The notes below the pieces were generated by a model, which was not told where the DNA came from, ran no database searches, and saw only the letters and a list, made by a program, of their open reading frames with translations. Positions 17,168 through 26,019 of a stretch of DNA of 64,000 bases are shown here, one piece after another. Positions within the stretch are counted from its first letter, which is position 1. The number at the start of each line of letters is the position of its first letter. Made by a program: the position numbers and the translations under genes. This DNA is from Dysgonomonas sp. PH5-45 (lineage in GTDB: Bacteria; Bacteroidota; Bacteroidia; Bacteroidales; Dysgonomonadaceae): contig NZ_JARXWE010000012.1 of NCBI RefSeq assembly GCF_029893235.1, positions 1 through 64,000 of the forward strand, read 5' to 3'.

Positions 17168-17860
17168 CTATGAGTTCAAAAACGCTTCGGCCTTTGCTAT
17201 ATCCCCGGCGTGGTCTACGTCCACTATCTTGGGGAATGGATGTGCCTTCAGCCGTAGTCCGTCGGCTACCAGCTGGCGTTGGAAATTGCGCATACGCGAT
17301 TGCCCCGATTGCAGGCAGCCCTCGAGCGTGTCGATGGCTTTTGGCGTAAGCCCGTATATGCCACCCGATATGTATTTGCACGAGTCCGATTGGTCAAGGA
17401 AACCTGTGATGTTCATTTCCCTGTCTACATCCACATACAAGGGTTTTTCGTCGTCTATATAATCGGTCACGGCCATCATTCCGTCGGCTTCTGACGAGAT
17501 AAAGGCGTTGATATATTTTCCGAAATCGTCTTCTTTAAATATTGTATCGACCGTTGTGAGGCAAAATTTATCGTTGCGCAAGAAGTTACGCAATTCGTAA
17601 AAACTGTGCATCGAACTGGGGGTAGATTTTACAATAAGGTTAAGGGGGATGTTCAGTTCTATTTGTTTTACAAACTCTTGAACCTGCGTCATTTCCTCAT
17701 TCACGATAATACTTATCGACTTTGCGTTGTTGGCCGAGAAAATTCTGACAAGACGGGCTATCATTTCCGTCCCGTTCAGTTTTACGAGGGGTTTGGGTAG
17801 TTTAACCCCTTCTTGGGCTAAACGCGAACCCTCGCCGGCGGCTATTATTGCGTAATTCAT
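17168..17860 (-). CDS. MobA-like nucleotidyltransferase of the inositol locus
   Basis: A 230-residue sugar-phosphate-type nucleotidyltransferase. The N-terminal signature A-A-G-E-G-S-R-L and the following PKPLVKLNG (residues 22-30) bind NTP. LTTVDTIFKEDD near residue 98 corresponds to the metal Asp region. It could make CDP-inositol from inositol 1-phosphate and CTP, as the IPCT enzymes of thermophiles do, or activate another phospho-alcohol. The sequence does not decide this. It is 25 bases downstream of pdxA and 48 bases upstream of the ATP-grasp gene. Confidence 0.8.
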   Translation of the reverse strand: MNYAIIAAGEGSRLAQEGVKLPKPLVKLNGTEMIARLVRIFSANNAKSISIIVNEEMTQVQEFVKQIELNIPLNLIVKSTPSSMHSFYELRNFLRNDKFCLTTVDTIFKEDDFGKYINAFISSEADGMMAVTDYIDDEKPLYVDVDREMNITGFLDQSDSCKYISGGIYGLTPKAIDTLEGCLQSGQSRMRNFQRQLVADGLRLKAHPFPKIVDVDHAGDIAKAEAFLNS

Positions 17861-17885
17861 TTCAGAACGGTTCTGATATTGGGGA

Positions 17886-18977
17886 TTAATCTTCGTTATC
17901 TTCTTTTGTCAGGTCAAGCACTTCGTTGTCTCCGCCTTTTTCGTGGTAAAGTTTACGCAGCGGATTGGCATACGCTTTCTCGTAGTCTTTACGGTTGTTG
18001 TAGGTATCTATTGCCATGTAAATAGCGTATCTGAACGAAACCTCGGAAGCCTCATTCTTACCCGCGATATTATACGCCGTGCCGTGTGCGGGCGATGTAC
18101 GTATGATTGGCAATCCGGCAGTGAAGTTTACGCCGTCTTCCATTGCCAGCGTTTTGAAGGGCGCCAACCCTTGGTCGTGATACATGGCAATGATTCCGTC
18201 GAATTTCTTGTAATAGCCCGACCCAAAGAATCCATCGGCAGCATACGGACCAAAGCAGAGTGTACCTTTTGCCGAAGCTTCGTCCAATGCCGGTTTTATT
18301 ATATCGTTTTCTTCCGTTCCCAACAGCCCGTTTTCTCCGGCATGCGGATTCAACGAGAGAACGGCAATACGTGGTTTACCTATTCTGAAATCGCGTTTGA
18401 GCGATTCTTCAAAAACAGATATGGTATCCACTATTTTTTCTTTTGTAATGTTTGAAGGCACTTGAGCAAAGGGCAAATGACCTGTAACCAGAGCGATGCG
18501 CAGGTCGTCTTTTGCTAAAATCATTAAAGATTTTTGTCCTTGCCCGGCAAACTTGTTTTCCAGATACTCGGTATGTCCCGGAAACTGGAATCCGTCTTGC
18601 TGTATGTTGTCTTTGTTGATAGGTGCTGTTACCAGAACGTCTATCAAACCTTCTTTCAAATCGGCGGTGGCACGTTCTAAGGCGGCAAGCGAAGAATCGC
18701 CCGCGGCTTTTGCCGATTTGCCTAAATCAACTTTGATATCGTCGGGTACACAGTTTATGATATTCACTTTGTTGAAGCTGGCATCGGCCGCATTTTGTAT
18801 CAGGTTGAATGCTACGGGAGGCAGTTCCAAGGCTTTGCGATGGTATGCCGCAACTTTTGTGGAGCCGTAAATGACGGGAACGCAAAGCTCCGTCATGCCT
18901 GCATCGGCAAAAGTTTTAAGGATAACTTCGTACCCTATGCCATTTATATCTCCGTGTGTGATTCCTACTTTTATCAT
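17886..18977 (-). CDS. pdxA: 4-hydroxythreonine-4-phosphate dehydrogenase PdxA
   Basis: A 363-residue enzyme of pyridoxal 5'-phosphate synthesis by the deoxyxylulose 5-phosphate route; it oxidises 4-phosphohydroxythreonine with NAD. Family motifs: GITHGDINGIGYEVI at the start, VTAPINKDN, FPGHTEYL with the metal His, SLNPHAGENG, and the C-terminal YHDQGLAPFK and RTSPAHGTAYNIAGK. Length is near that of other Bacteroidetes members, with a short charged C-terminal tail. It starts three bases after rlmN stops, so the two are one transcript, and the inositol locus follows closely. Confidence 0.95.
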   Translation of the reverse strand: MIKVGITHGDINGIGYEVILKTFADAGMTELCVPVIYGSTKVAAYHRKALELPPVAFNLIQNAADASFNKVNIINCVPDDIKVDLGKSAKAAGDSSLAALERATADLKEGLIDVLVTAPINKDNIQQDGFQFPGHTEYLENKFAGQGQKSLMILAKDDLRIALVTGHLPFAQVPSNITKEKIVDTISVFEESLKRDFRIGKPRIAVLSLNPHAGENGLLGTEENDIIKPALDEASAKGTLCFGPYAADGFFGSGYYKKFDGIIAMYHDQGLAPFKTLAMEDGVNFTAGLPIIRTSPAHGTAYNIAGKNEASEVSFRYAIYMAIDTYNNRKDYEKAYANPLRKLYHEKGGDNEVLDLTKEDNED

Positions 18978-18980
18978 GCT

Positions 18981-20030
18981 TTATTTCGTTTTTTCTTGTA
19001 TAGTTTCTTTTTTATTCTTTAGGGTCGACAGCATTCCACAGGCGGCAAAAATATCTTCGCCCCGCGACGAGCGTATGGTGCAGGTCAGGCCTTTGCTTGT
19101 GAGGTAATCTCTGAAGCTTTCCATTGTTTCTTTTGCCGATGTCCGTAAATCGACTCCGGGAATGGCGTGGTAGCGGATGAGGTTTACCCGGCAATCCAGA
19201 GCGCTGAGTATTTTTACCAGTTCGCGGGCATGCGCCGGCGAATCGTTGAAGCCGCTGAACATTATATATTCGAACGACAGCCGCCTTTGCTTTGACCAAT
19301 CGTAGCCACGTAGCAGCGACAAAACTTCGGATAGCGGATAAGATTTTTCGCAAGGCATTATCTCTTCCCTCTTTCCGGCAAAGGGCGAGTGCAGGCTTAT
19401 GGCCAGATGTGCGGAAGTTTCGTCCAAAAACAACTTCAGTTTGGGGGTAACGCCTGTTGTTGAGAGGGTTATCCGTTTGGGACTCCATGCAAAACCATAG
19501 TCGGCGGTGATGATGTCAATAGCCTGTTTTACCTGCGGGTAGTTGTCGAGAGGCTCACCCATCCCCATAAAGACGATATTGGTAAGTTTATCGGCTTCGG
19601 CAACAGAGCATATCTGGTTGATGATTTGATTGGACGTGAGGTTACCCGAAAAACCTTGTTTACCCGTCATACAAAACAAACAGTTGAATTTGCACCCCAC
19701 TTGCGATGAAACACACAGGGTGTATCTGTCATCGTCGGGAATCATAACTGCCTCCACCGATTTTCCGTTGCCTGCCGGAAACAGGTATTTCACTGTCCCG
19801 TCAACCGAGCGCTTGCTTTCGGCAGGAGGAATTCGTCCCACATCGTAATTTTGCTCCAATAGGGTACGGTTGGCCAGCGAAATATTTGTCATTTGGCCAA
19901 TATCCGTAACTTTCTTTTTGTAGAGCCAATCGGCAATCTGTTTGGCGGCAAACCGGGGCAAACCACACTCGTGGGCGACCTCTTTGAGCTCGTCGAACGT
20001 CATTCCCAGTAAGTGCTTTTTTTCTGCCAT
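18981..20030 (-). CDS. rlmN: 23S rRNA (adenine-2503-C2)-methyltransferase RlmN
   Basis: A 349-residue radical SAM methylase that modifies A2503 of 23S rRNA and A37 of some tRNAs. The cluster motif C-K-F-N-C-L-F-C lies near residue 112, preceded by SSQVGC. GMGEPLDN and SLHSPFAGKREE follow, and the catalytic Cys region near the end reads RSSRGEDIFAACGML. Length is typical. It heads the rlmN-pdxA unit. Confidence 0.96.
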   Translation of the reverse strand: MAEKKHLLGMTFDELKEVAHECGLPRFAAKQIADWLYKKKVTDIGQMTNISLANRTLLEQNYDVGRIPPAESKRSVDGTVKYLFPAGNGKSVEAVMIPDDDRYTLCVSSQVGCKFNCLFCMTGKQGFSGNLTSNQIINQICSVAEADKLTNIVFMGMGEPLDNYPQVKQAIDIITADYGFAWSPKRITLSTTGVTPKLKLFLDETSAHLAISLHSPFAGKREEIMPCEKSYPLSEVLSLLRGYDWSKQRRLSFEYIMFSGFNDSPAHARELVKILSALDCRVNLIRYHAIPGVDLRTSAKETMESFRDYLTSKGLTCTIRSSRGEDIFAACGMLSTLKNKKETIQEKTK

Positions 20031-20044
20031 ATTTTTTTACAACC

Positions 20045-20082
20045 AAATGCTTACACTTGTTTTTTGGCAAGAGTAAGCATTT
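20045..20082. other. Long hairpin upstream of rlmN
   Basis: AAATGCTTAC (20045-20054) pairs perfectly with GTAAGCATTT (20073-20082), and CTTG with CAAG inside after one mismatch. Neither side has a convincing T run. It lies 14 bases before the rlmN start, in the pgi-rlmN gap, and could be an mRNA end or a 5' leader structure. Confidence 0.5.
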
Positions 20083-20131
20083 GTGCTAATAGTTTTATAT
20101 TGAAACCGTAATTGACATTTTCTTTATTTTT

Positions 20132-20192
20132 GTCATGCTGACAGCAGGAAGCATCGGTTTTTAATAGGATTTTTCACTGCGTTCAAAATGAC
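20132..20192. repeat. Palindromic repeat remnant (copy 3)
   Basis: The element begins GTCATGCTGACAGCAGGAAG and ends TTTTCACTGCGTTCAAAATG-AC, so GTCAT and ATGAC are its terminal inverted repeats. It matches in plan the repeat at 5487-5550 (GTCATCCTGAG... / ...TTCACTTTGTTCAG). It fills the pgi-rlmN gap. Confidence 0.5.
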
Positions 20193-20219
20193 AAAGAGAA
20201 CGTTTTTTAATGTTCGTAA

Positions 20220-21569
20220 TTACAACCGTTTCTGAATATCTTCGTGTTCTTTTTCAAAACCCGGTTTATTCAACAGAGCGAACATGTTTTTCTTGTATGC
20301 TTCTACGCCCGGTTGGTCGAACGGATTCACGCCGAGCATATAGCCGCTAATTCCGCAGGCTTTCTCGAAGAAGTAAATCAATTGTCCGATGCAATGCTCA
20401 CTCAACTGGGGTATTTCTATCTTTATATTTGGAACGCTACCGTCTACATGGGCTAACTGTGTTCCCAACTCGGCCATTTTGTTTACGAAGTCAACACGCT
20501 TGCCTGCAAGGAAGTTAAGCCCGTCCAGATCGGCTTCGTCGCTTGGTACTTCCAATGTATTGTTAGGACTGGCTACCGAAATTACGGTTTCGAAAATACT
20601 ACGTTCGCCTTCCTGTATCCATTGTCCCATAGAATGGAGGTCGGTAGTGAAATCGACGGCAGCGGTGAAAATTCCTTTGTTTTCCTTGCCTTCGCTTTCG
20701 CCATACAGTTGTTTCCACCATTCTGCAATGAAGTGAAGCTTAGGGTTGAAGTTGGCAAGTATTTCAATCTTTTTTCCTGCCTTATACAGTTCGTTGCGGG
20801 TAACGGCATATTGTTCTGCCAAATTATCCTCGAAGGGTACATCGGGAGCGGTGTTTTTTTCCATCAGGACAGCTCCGGCAATGAGCGATTTGATGTCTAA
20901 TCCGGCGATGGCGATAGGCAGCAATCCTACGGGTGTCAGCACCGAAAAGCGTCCACCTACATTGTCGGGGATGACATACATTTTATATCCTTCTTGTTTT
21001 GCCAAAGTATGCAACGCACCACGGGCAGCATCGGTTATGGCAACGATACGCAAGCGGGCTTCGTCTTTGCCTACGGCGGCTTCGAGTTGTTGCTTCAAGA
21101 TACGGAAAGCAAGGGCGGGCTCGGTTGTTGTGCCCGATTTTGATATATTGATTATCCCGAACGATTTGCCTGCAAGGTATTCTTTCAGCTCGTAAAGATA
21201 GTCTTCGCCGATGTTTTGTCCGGCATATACTATCACAGGGTTTTCGCGGTCTTTTTGCAACCAGTCAAAGGAATTCGATAGCGATTCTATAATCGCTCTG
21301 GCACCAAGGTAAGAGCCTCCGATACCAACCACCACAACTACCTCGCATTTGCTGCGCAAGGCGTTTGCCGTTTGTATTATATCGTCCAGATGGGCGTTTG
21401 TTATTGATGAGGGTAGATTTACCCAACCCAAAAAGTCGTTGCCTTTTCCTGTGCCTTTGTGCAACGCTTCGTTACATTGTTTTGCAGAAGCAGCATTGGC
21501 TGCTATTTGACCTTCGCCTATAAAAGGCAACGTCTTATCTATATTGAGACTGATAACTTTGTTGTTCAT
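20220..21569 (-). CDS. pgi: Glucose-6-phosphate isomerase
   Basis: A 449-residue cytoplasmic enzyme that interconverts glucose 6-phosphate and fructose 6-phosphate; it is the short bacterial type. The signature parts are [14 protein letters not shown] near residue 80, [14 protein letters not shown] (the phosphate-binding SKSGTT), [16 protein letters not shown], and the C-terminal [16 protein letters not shown] with the catalytic Lys region. It starts eight bases after gpsA stops and ends the long leftward operon. Glucose 6-phosphate is also the MIPS substrate, but no joint control is seen. Confidence 0.97.
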   Translation of the reverse strand: MNNKVISLNIDKTLPFIGEGQIAANAASAKQCNEALHKGTGKGNDFLGWVNLPSSITNAHLDDIIQTANALRSKCEVVVVVGIGGSYLGARAIIESLSNSFDWLQKDRENPVIVYAGQNIGEDYLYELKEYLAGKSFGIINISKSGTTTEPALAFRILKQQLEAAVGKDEARLRIVAITDAARGALHTLAKQEGYKMYVIPDNVGGRFSVLTPVGLLPIAIAGLDIKSLIAGAVLMEKNTAPDVPFEDNLAEQYAVTRNELYKAGKKIEILANFNPKLHFIAEWWKQLYGESEGKENKGIFTAAVDFTTDLHSMGQWIQEGERSIFETVISVASPNNTLEVPSDEADLDGLNFLAGKRVDFVNKMAELGTQLAHVDGSVPNIKIEIPQLSEHCIGQLIYFFEKACGISGYMLGVNPFDQPGVEAYKKNMFALLNKPGFEKEHEDIQKRL

Positions 21570-21577
21570 AACCTGTT

Positions 21578-22579
21578 CTATTTTAAAACGTTTTCTCTTA
21601 AATATTTAATTTCCGCACGAGGCGACGATTTTTCATAAAGAATACGATAAACGGTGTCGGCGATGGGCATATCCACTTTATAGGTTTCGTTCATTTCGCG
21701 GATACATTTTGTGGCATAATAGCCTTCGGCTATCATTTCCATTTCCATCTGGGCGGCTTTTACCGAGTAACCTTTACCTATCATAGAGCCAAATGTCCGG
21801 TTACGGCTAAAGGTTGAATAGGCGGTAACAAGCAAATCGCCCAAATATGCCGAGTCGAAGATACATCTATTTGGCATAGGAGAGGCCGCGGCTACAAACC
21901 GTTCCATTTCTACAATAGCATTCGATATGAGAACGGCTTGGAAGTTATCGCCATACTTCAAACCATGACAGATTCCGGCAGCTATGGCAAACACATTTTT
22001 CAGAACGGCAGCCAGTTCAATACCATTTACGTCGGTCGATATGGTTGCTTTCAGAAAACTGTTGTTCATTATCCGTGCAAAAGCCTCTGCTCTGTCGGGG
22101 TCTTTGCATCCGATGGTCAGATACGATTGCTTTTCCCAAGCTATTTCTTCGGCATGGCAAGGGCCGGCAATGATTGATATATTGTCGGGCGACACCCCAT
22201 AAGTATCCGAAAAATAATCTGTTATAATCTGGTTACTTTCGGGCACAATACCTTTGATGGCCGATACGATGAACTTATCGCAGATAGGTTCTTCGAGCTT
22301 TGCCAAGTGCGCTTTCAGGAAAGGTGACGGAACGGCAAACACCAAGGTGTCGGAGTTGCGTACCAGCTCGTTGATGTCGGACGTAAAAAATATCTTAGAC
22401 GTGTCGAAAGTTACGGTAGACAGATACGAAGGATTGCGCTTTTTGCGCATGAAGTCTTCTATTTGCTCCGAACGGCGCATATACCAGTTGATTTCCGCCC
22501 CACTCAGTAAAAAGATTTTAGCAAGGGCTGTTGCCCATGTTCCACCGCCTAATACAGCTATTTTTCCGGGAAAATCCAT
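21578..22579 (-). CDS. gpsA: Glycerol-3-phosphate dehydrogenase [NAD(P)+]
   Basis: A 333-residue enzyme that makes sn-glycerol 3-phosphate from dihydroxyacetone phosphate for phospholipid synthesis. It has the N-terminal Rossmann motif [14 protein letters not shown] (residues 9-22), [32 protein letters not shown], and the catalytic Lys in [14 protein letters not shown]. It lies between lysS (33 bases) and pgi (8 bases). Confidence 0.96.
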   Translation of the reverse strand: MDFPGKIAVLGGGTWATALAKIFLLSGAEINWYMRRSEQIEDFMRKKRNPSYLSTVTFDTSKIFFTSDINELVRNSDTLVFAVPSPFLKAHLAKLEEPICDKFIVSAIKGIVPESNQIITDYFSDTYGVSPDNISIIAGPCHAEEIAWEKQSYLTIGCKDPDRAEAFARIMNNSFLKATISTDVNGIELAAVLKNVFAIAAGICHGLKYGDNFQAVLISNAIVEMERFVAAASPMPNRCIFDSAYLGDLLVTAYSTFSRNRTFGSMIGKGYSVKAAQMEMEMIAEGYYATKCIREMNETYKVDMPIADTVYRILYEKSSPRAEIKYLRENVLK

Positions 22580-22612
22580 ATTAAATACATCTAATTTAAC
22601 AATATAGCCGTT

Positions 22613-24343
22613 TTATTTGGCGTTTTCGACCCACGTTTTTACTTCCTCGTCCTTCGGATTATCGAGTCCTAATTTATATTTTTTGTTCAGTTCGCACAGT
22701 TCTTGGCGCAATTTATTAGGATTGGCATCCTTCAAATCATCGACGGTCAGGTATCCTGCTTTTTGTATGGCGGCAACCCATGTTTGGGGTATGCCTATTT
22801 CCGTATATTTGGCTTCGGGGTCTTTTTTAGCAGTTTTTTCGGGACGCATTTGGGGGAACAACAGTACCTCCTGTATGGTTGTTTGCCCTGTGAGCAGCAT
22901 AACGAACCTGTCCATACCGATACCCATGCCCGATGTTGGAGGCATACCGTACTCCAAAGCACGTAAAAAATCCTGATCTATGAACATGGCCTCGTCGTCT
23001 CCTTTTTCCGAGAGTTTGAGTTGTTCTTCAAAGCGTTCGCGTTGGTCTATCGGGTCGTTCAGTTCAGAATAGGCATTTGCCAACTCCTTACCGTTAACCA
23101 TTAATTCGAAACGCTCCGTAAGTTCCGGATTGGAACGGTGGCGTTTGCACAAGGGCGACATTTCGATAGGGTAGTCGGTTATGAAGGTAGGCTGTATGTA
23201 GCGGCCTTCGCATTTTTCGCCAAAAATTTCGTCTATCAGCTTGCCTTTACCCATCGTTTCGTCCTGCTCAACACCAAGTTGCTTGCATACTTCGCGAAGC
23301 TGGTCTTCGTTCATTCCATTGATGTCTATACCTGTATGTTCCTTGATGGCATCAATCATCGTCACTCTTCTGAAAGGAGCTTTGAAGTTGATAGTGTTTT
23401 CGCCAACCTGTACTTGGGTTGTGCCCAGCACATCGAGGCAAACGTGTTCTATCATCTGCTCGGTAAACTCCATCATCCAATTGTAGTCTTTGTAGGCTAC
23501 ATATATTTCCATTACCGTAAATTCGGGGTTGTGCGTGCGGTCCATCCCTTCGTTGCGGAAGTTGCGCGAAAACTCGTACACCCCTTCAAATCCACCCACA
23601 ATAAGGCGTTTCAGGTACAACTCGTTGGCAATGCGCAGATACAACGGAATGTCGAGCGCATTGTGGTGGGTGATGAACGGACGGGCCGAAGCTCCGCCGG
23701 GAATACTTTGCAAGACAGGGGTATCCATTTCGAGGTAACCTCTCTCGTTGAAGAAGTTACGCATCGAGTTGAAAGCTTTTGTACGCTTCACGAATATGTC
23801 TTTTATGTCTTCGTTCACCACGAGGTCTACATAACGCTGGCGGTAACGCATTTCGGGGTCGGTAAATCCATCGTAAGTAACACCGTCTTTTACCTTAACG
23901 ATAGGCAGCGGACGCAACGATTTCGACAATACGGTGAGGCTTTCGGCATGAACCGATATTTCGCCCATCTGTGTGCGGAAAACATATCCGCTGATACCCA
24001 CAAAATCGCCAATATCGAGTAGTTTCTTAAAAACGATGTTGTACACGTCTTTGTTATCGCCGGGGCAAAGGTCGTCGCGCGATATATATACCTGTACGCG
24101 TCCTTCGGAGTCTTGCAACTCCATGAAAGAGGCTTTACCCATAATGCGGCGGCTCATGATACGTCCGGCTATGGTAACCTGACGTTTTTCGAGAGCGTCG
24201 TCGCTGAAGTTTTCTTTTATCTCGGTAGAATAGGCATTGGTTGGATATAAGGCCGCGGGATAAGGGTCTATCCCCATCTGGCGCATTTCGTCGAGGCTTT
24301 GCCTGCGGATTATTTCTTGTTCACTTAGATCGAGTATGCTCAT
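22613..24343 (-). CDS. lysS: Lysyl-tRNA synthetase, class II
   Basis: A 576-residue synthetase. An OB-fold anticodon-binding domain (about 55-165) comes first, then the class II core with motif 1 near MDTPVLQSIPGGA, motif 2 FRNEGMDRTHNPEFT and motif 3 GMGIGMDRFVMLLTG. After motif 3 there is an extra C-terminal part of about 70 residues that E. coli LysS lacks. It contains a helical repeat-like segment (IPQTWVAAIQKAGYLTVDDL), common in Bacteroidetes relatives. It begins five bases after the stop of the HU-LysM gene, so the two are tightly coupled. Confidence 0.97.
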   Translation of the reverse strand: MSILDLSEQEIIRRQSLDEMRQMGIDPYPAALYPTNAYSTEIKENFSDDALEKRQVTIAGRIMSRRIMGKASFMELQDSEGRVQVYISRDDLCPGDNKDVYNIVFKKLLDIGDFVGISGYVFRTQMGEISVHAESLTVLSKSLRPLPIVKVKDGVTYDGFTDPEMRYRQRYVDLVVNEDIKDIFVKRTKAFNSMRNFFNERGYLEMDTPVLQSIPGGASARPFITHHNALDIPLYLRIANELYLKRLIVGGFEGVYEFSRNFRNEGMDRTHNPEFTVMEIYVAYKDYNWMMEFTEQMIEHVCLDVLGTTQVQVGENTINFKAPFRRVTMIDAIKEHTGIDINGMNEDQLREVCKQLGVEQDETMGKGKLIDEIFGEKCEGRYIQPTFITDYPIEMSPLCKRHRSNPELTERFELMVNGKELANAYSELNDPIDQRERFEEQLKLSEKGDDEAMFIDQDFLRALEYGMPPTSGMGIGMDRFVMLLTGQTTIQEVLLFPQMRPEKTAKKDPEAKYTEIGIPQTWVAAIQKAGYLTVDDLKDANPNKLRQELCELNKKYKLGLDNPKDEEVKTWVENAK

Positions 24344-24348
24344 TGCTT

Positions 24349-25710
24349 TTATTTTGTTTTATTGTTTTCTATTTCAAGTTCCAAATCTTTGGCTTGTTTC
24401 AAGGCATCTTCGGCGGTTTGGTTGCCTGTATACTTCTTCAGGTCGGGGATGCGCAAAACCGTGCCTACATTCAATACATTAGGATTTTTAATTTTGTCTT
24501 TGTTTTCCTGAAAAATATAAACCCAGAATATTTTGTTGCCATAGTGTTTGGTGGCTAAGGTACGTAAACTGCCGCCTTTATTCAATGTATCGAGTACAGC
24601 CTGATTGCTGTTGATGGGAGTTTTGTCTGGTTCGGCAATATTTCCCTGCACAGAATCGGAGGCCGATTGGATATTAGCCGCTAAAGAGTCAAGAAACAGA
24701 GAATCGGGGATAGCATAAAACCCTTCTGTGGGAATTATGGCCGGAGTGTGTTGCGTACGGTTAAACAGCCTGTAAAAGGCATAAGCAACACCGCTAATCA
24801 GCACTAATGATAATAGGATGATAGGCAGGTGATGTTTTACCTTATACCAAAAACCGGGCTTTATATCATATTCGCCCAAAGATAAATTATATTCGTCAGA
24901 CGGATTGTTGTTACCGGATGTATCGTGTAATTGTTCTTTTTGCTCTTTGCTGAGCGATAAATTTTTATCGGATTCCGATTTCGGCTTTGCCGGGGAGGAA
25001 ACGGGAAGGGTTATAACCGTTTTCGTAGAATCGCTTTCAAAAATAATATCCTGAAGTGGCGAACGCTCTTTGCCAGCTTCGGCATCCTGTATATCGTTGT
25101 TGGTTGCAGGAGCTTGGGGCGCTTCGAGTGTATCTTCAATGACTTCGCTTTGGGCATCAGTTATGGTTGTTTCCTCTTGTGGTGCTTCGTCATGCTCGAT
25201 TGCTTCGCCGGACGGTTGTTCTTCGTCTTCTAAGACAGGTTCTTCGTTACGAATATCATTCGTAATGGTTTCTTCCGATATCATGTCTTCGTTATCCGAG
25301 AAATCATTATCGTCGGAATACTCGTCCACAACTATTTCTTCGGCCTGCTGTTCAATATTTATCGCATTGTTAGGCAAAACATCATTGCCATCGTATAAAA
25401 GGGTGGTTTCGAAAGCCGAAAAAGGTTTGTTTACAAGTTCCTTCAATGCCTTATCGGGCGAAAACGTGAGGCGTATATGAGCCGGTATCCGTATTTTTTC
25501 TCCGGTGTTTACATTTACGCTTTCGCGACTGTTGATAAGGGTTGGTTTAAACGTTCCAAAGTCTTTTATAGAAACCGATTCATTATCAAGAATGTTTTCG
25601 CTGATAAGGGCAAATAGTTCCTTTAAAAAAGATTCAGCATCTTTTTTAGAAATTTTGGCTTGTTTTGCTAATAAAGCGGTAATATCTTGTAATGTTAGTT
25701 TCTCATTCAT
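24349..25710 (-). CDS. HU-like DNA-binding protein fused to a membrane segment and a LysM domain
   Basis: A 453-residue fusion. Residues 1-95 are an HU/IHF fold (ISIKDFGTFKP-like strand and the arm with N-T-G-E-K-I-R-I-P). Residues about 115-230 are very acidic and low in complexity. One hydrophobic span at about 292-313 (PIILLSLVLISGVAYAFYRL) crosses the membrane. A LysM domain at about 373-422 (SLRTLATKHYGNKIFWVYIF, then VLRIPDL) should lie in the periplasm. The N-terminus stays in the cytoplasm, so the protein could tie the nucleoid to peptidoglycan. A second, plain HU gene overlaps its start by eight bases. The domains are clear; the tether role is inference. Confidence 0.85.
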   Translation of the reverse strand: MNEKLTLQDITALLAKQAKISKKDAESFLKELFALISENILDNESVSIKDFGTFKPTLINSRESVNVNTGEKIRIPAHIRLTFSPDKALKELVNKPFSAFETTLLYDGNDVLPNNAINIEQQAEEIVVDEYSDDNDFSDNEDMISEETITNDIRNEEPVLEDEEQPSGEAIEHDEAPQEETTITDAQSEVIEDTLEAPQAPATNNDIQDAEAGKERSPLQDIIFESDSTKTVITLPVSSPAKPKSESDKNLSLSKEQKEQLHDTSGNNNPSDEYNLSLGEYDIKPGFWYKVKHHLPIILLSLVLISGVAYAFYRLFNRTQHTPAIIPTEGFYAIPDSLFLDSLAANIQSASDSVQGNIAEPDKTPINSNQAVLDTLNKGGSLRTLATKHYGNKIFWVYIFQENKDKIKNPNVLNVGTVLRIPDLKKYTGNQTAEDALKQAKDLELEIENNKTK

Positions 25711-25993
25711 TGGCAGTTGTGTTTTTAAGTTTGTCTTTTATTATCTGGCTAGGACGGAATGCCGGAGCAATTTTGGGAGGAACCAGAAAGCGTTGCTTAG
25801 AAACAGGGTTAACGGAGATTCTCTCTTGTAGCTTTTTTGTTTCAAAAACACCAAACCCCTGTATACTTACCGTGTCGCTTTCTGATAAACTATTGCTCAG
25901 CACATCGACAGCGTTTTTCAGCACATCGGCCGTTTGGTTTTGTGTCCAATCGAGTCGTTTGGCCAACGTTTCTATAAGTTCTTTGTTTGTCAT
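25703..25993 (-). CDS. HU-family DNA-binding protein
   Basis: A 96-residue HU/IHF-type protein with the usual helix pair, the strand VSIQGFGVFETKK and a shortened arm (ISVNPVSKQRFLVPPK) that lacks the standard RNPxTG tip. A dimer should bind and bend DNA. Its stop overlaps the start of the HU-LysM gene by eight bases. The two are made together and may form mixed dimers, which is inference. Confidence 0.9.
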   Translation of the reverse strand: MTNKELIETLAKRLDWTQNQTADVLKNAVDVLSNSLSESDTVSIQGFGVFETKKLQERISVNPVSKQRFLVPPKIAPAFRPSQIIKDKLKNTTANE

Positions 25994-26019
25994 ACCAGTA
26001 TTTTTCCGGAAAAAAAGGC

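Noticed and set aside
23138-24022. Plus-strand open frame of 294 codons inside lysS
   Set aside because: Antisense of a certain gene with all synthetase motifs; the translated product shows no recognisable domain.
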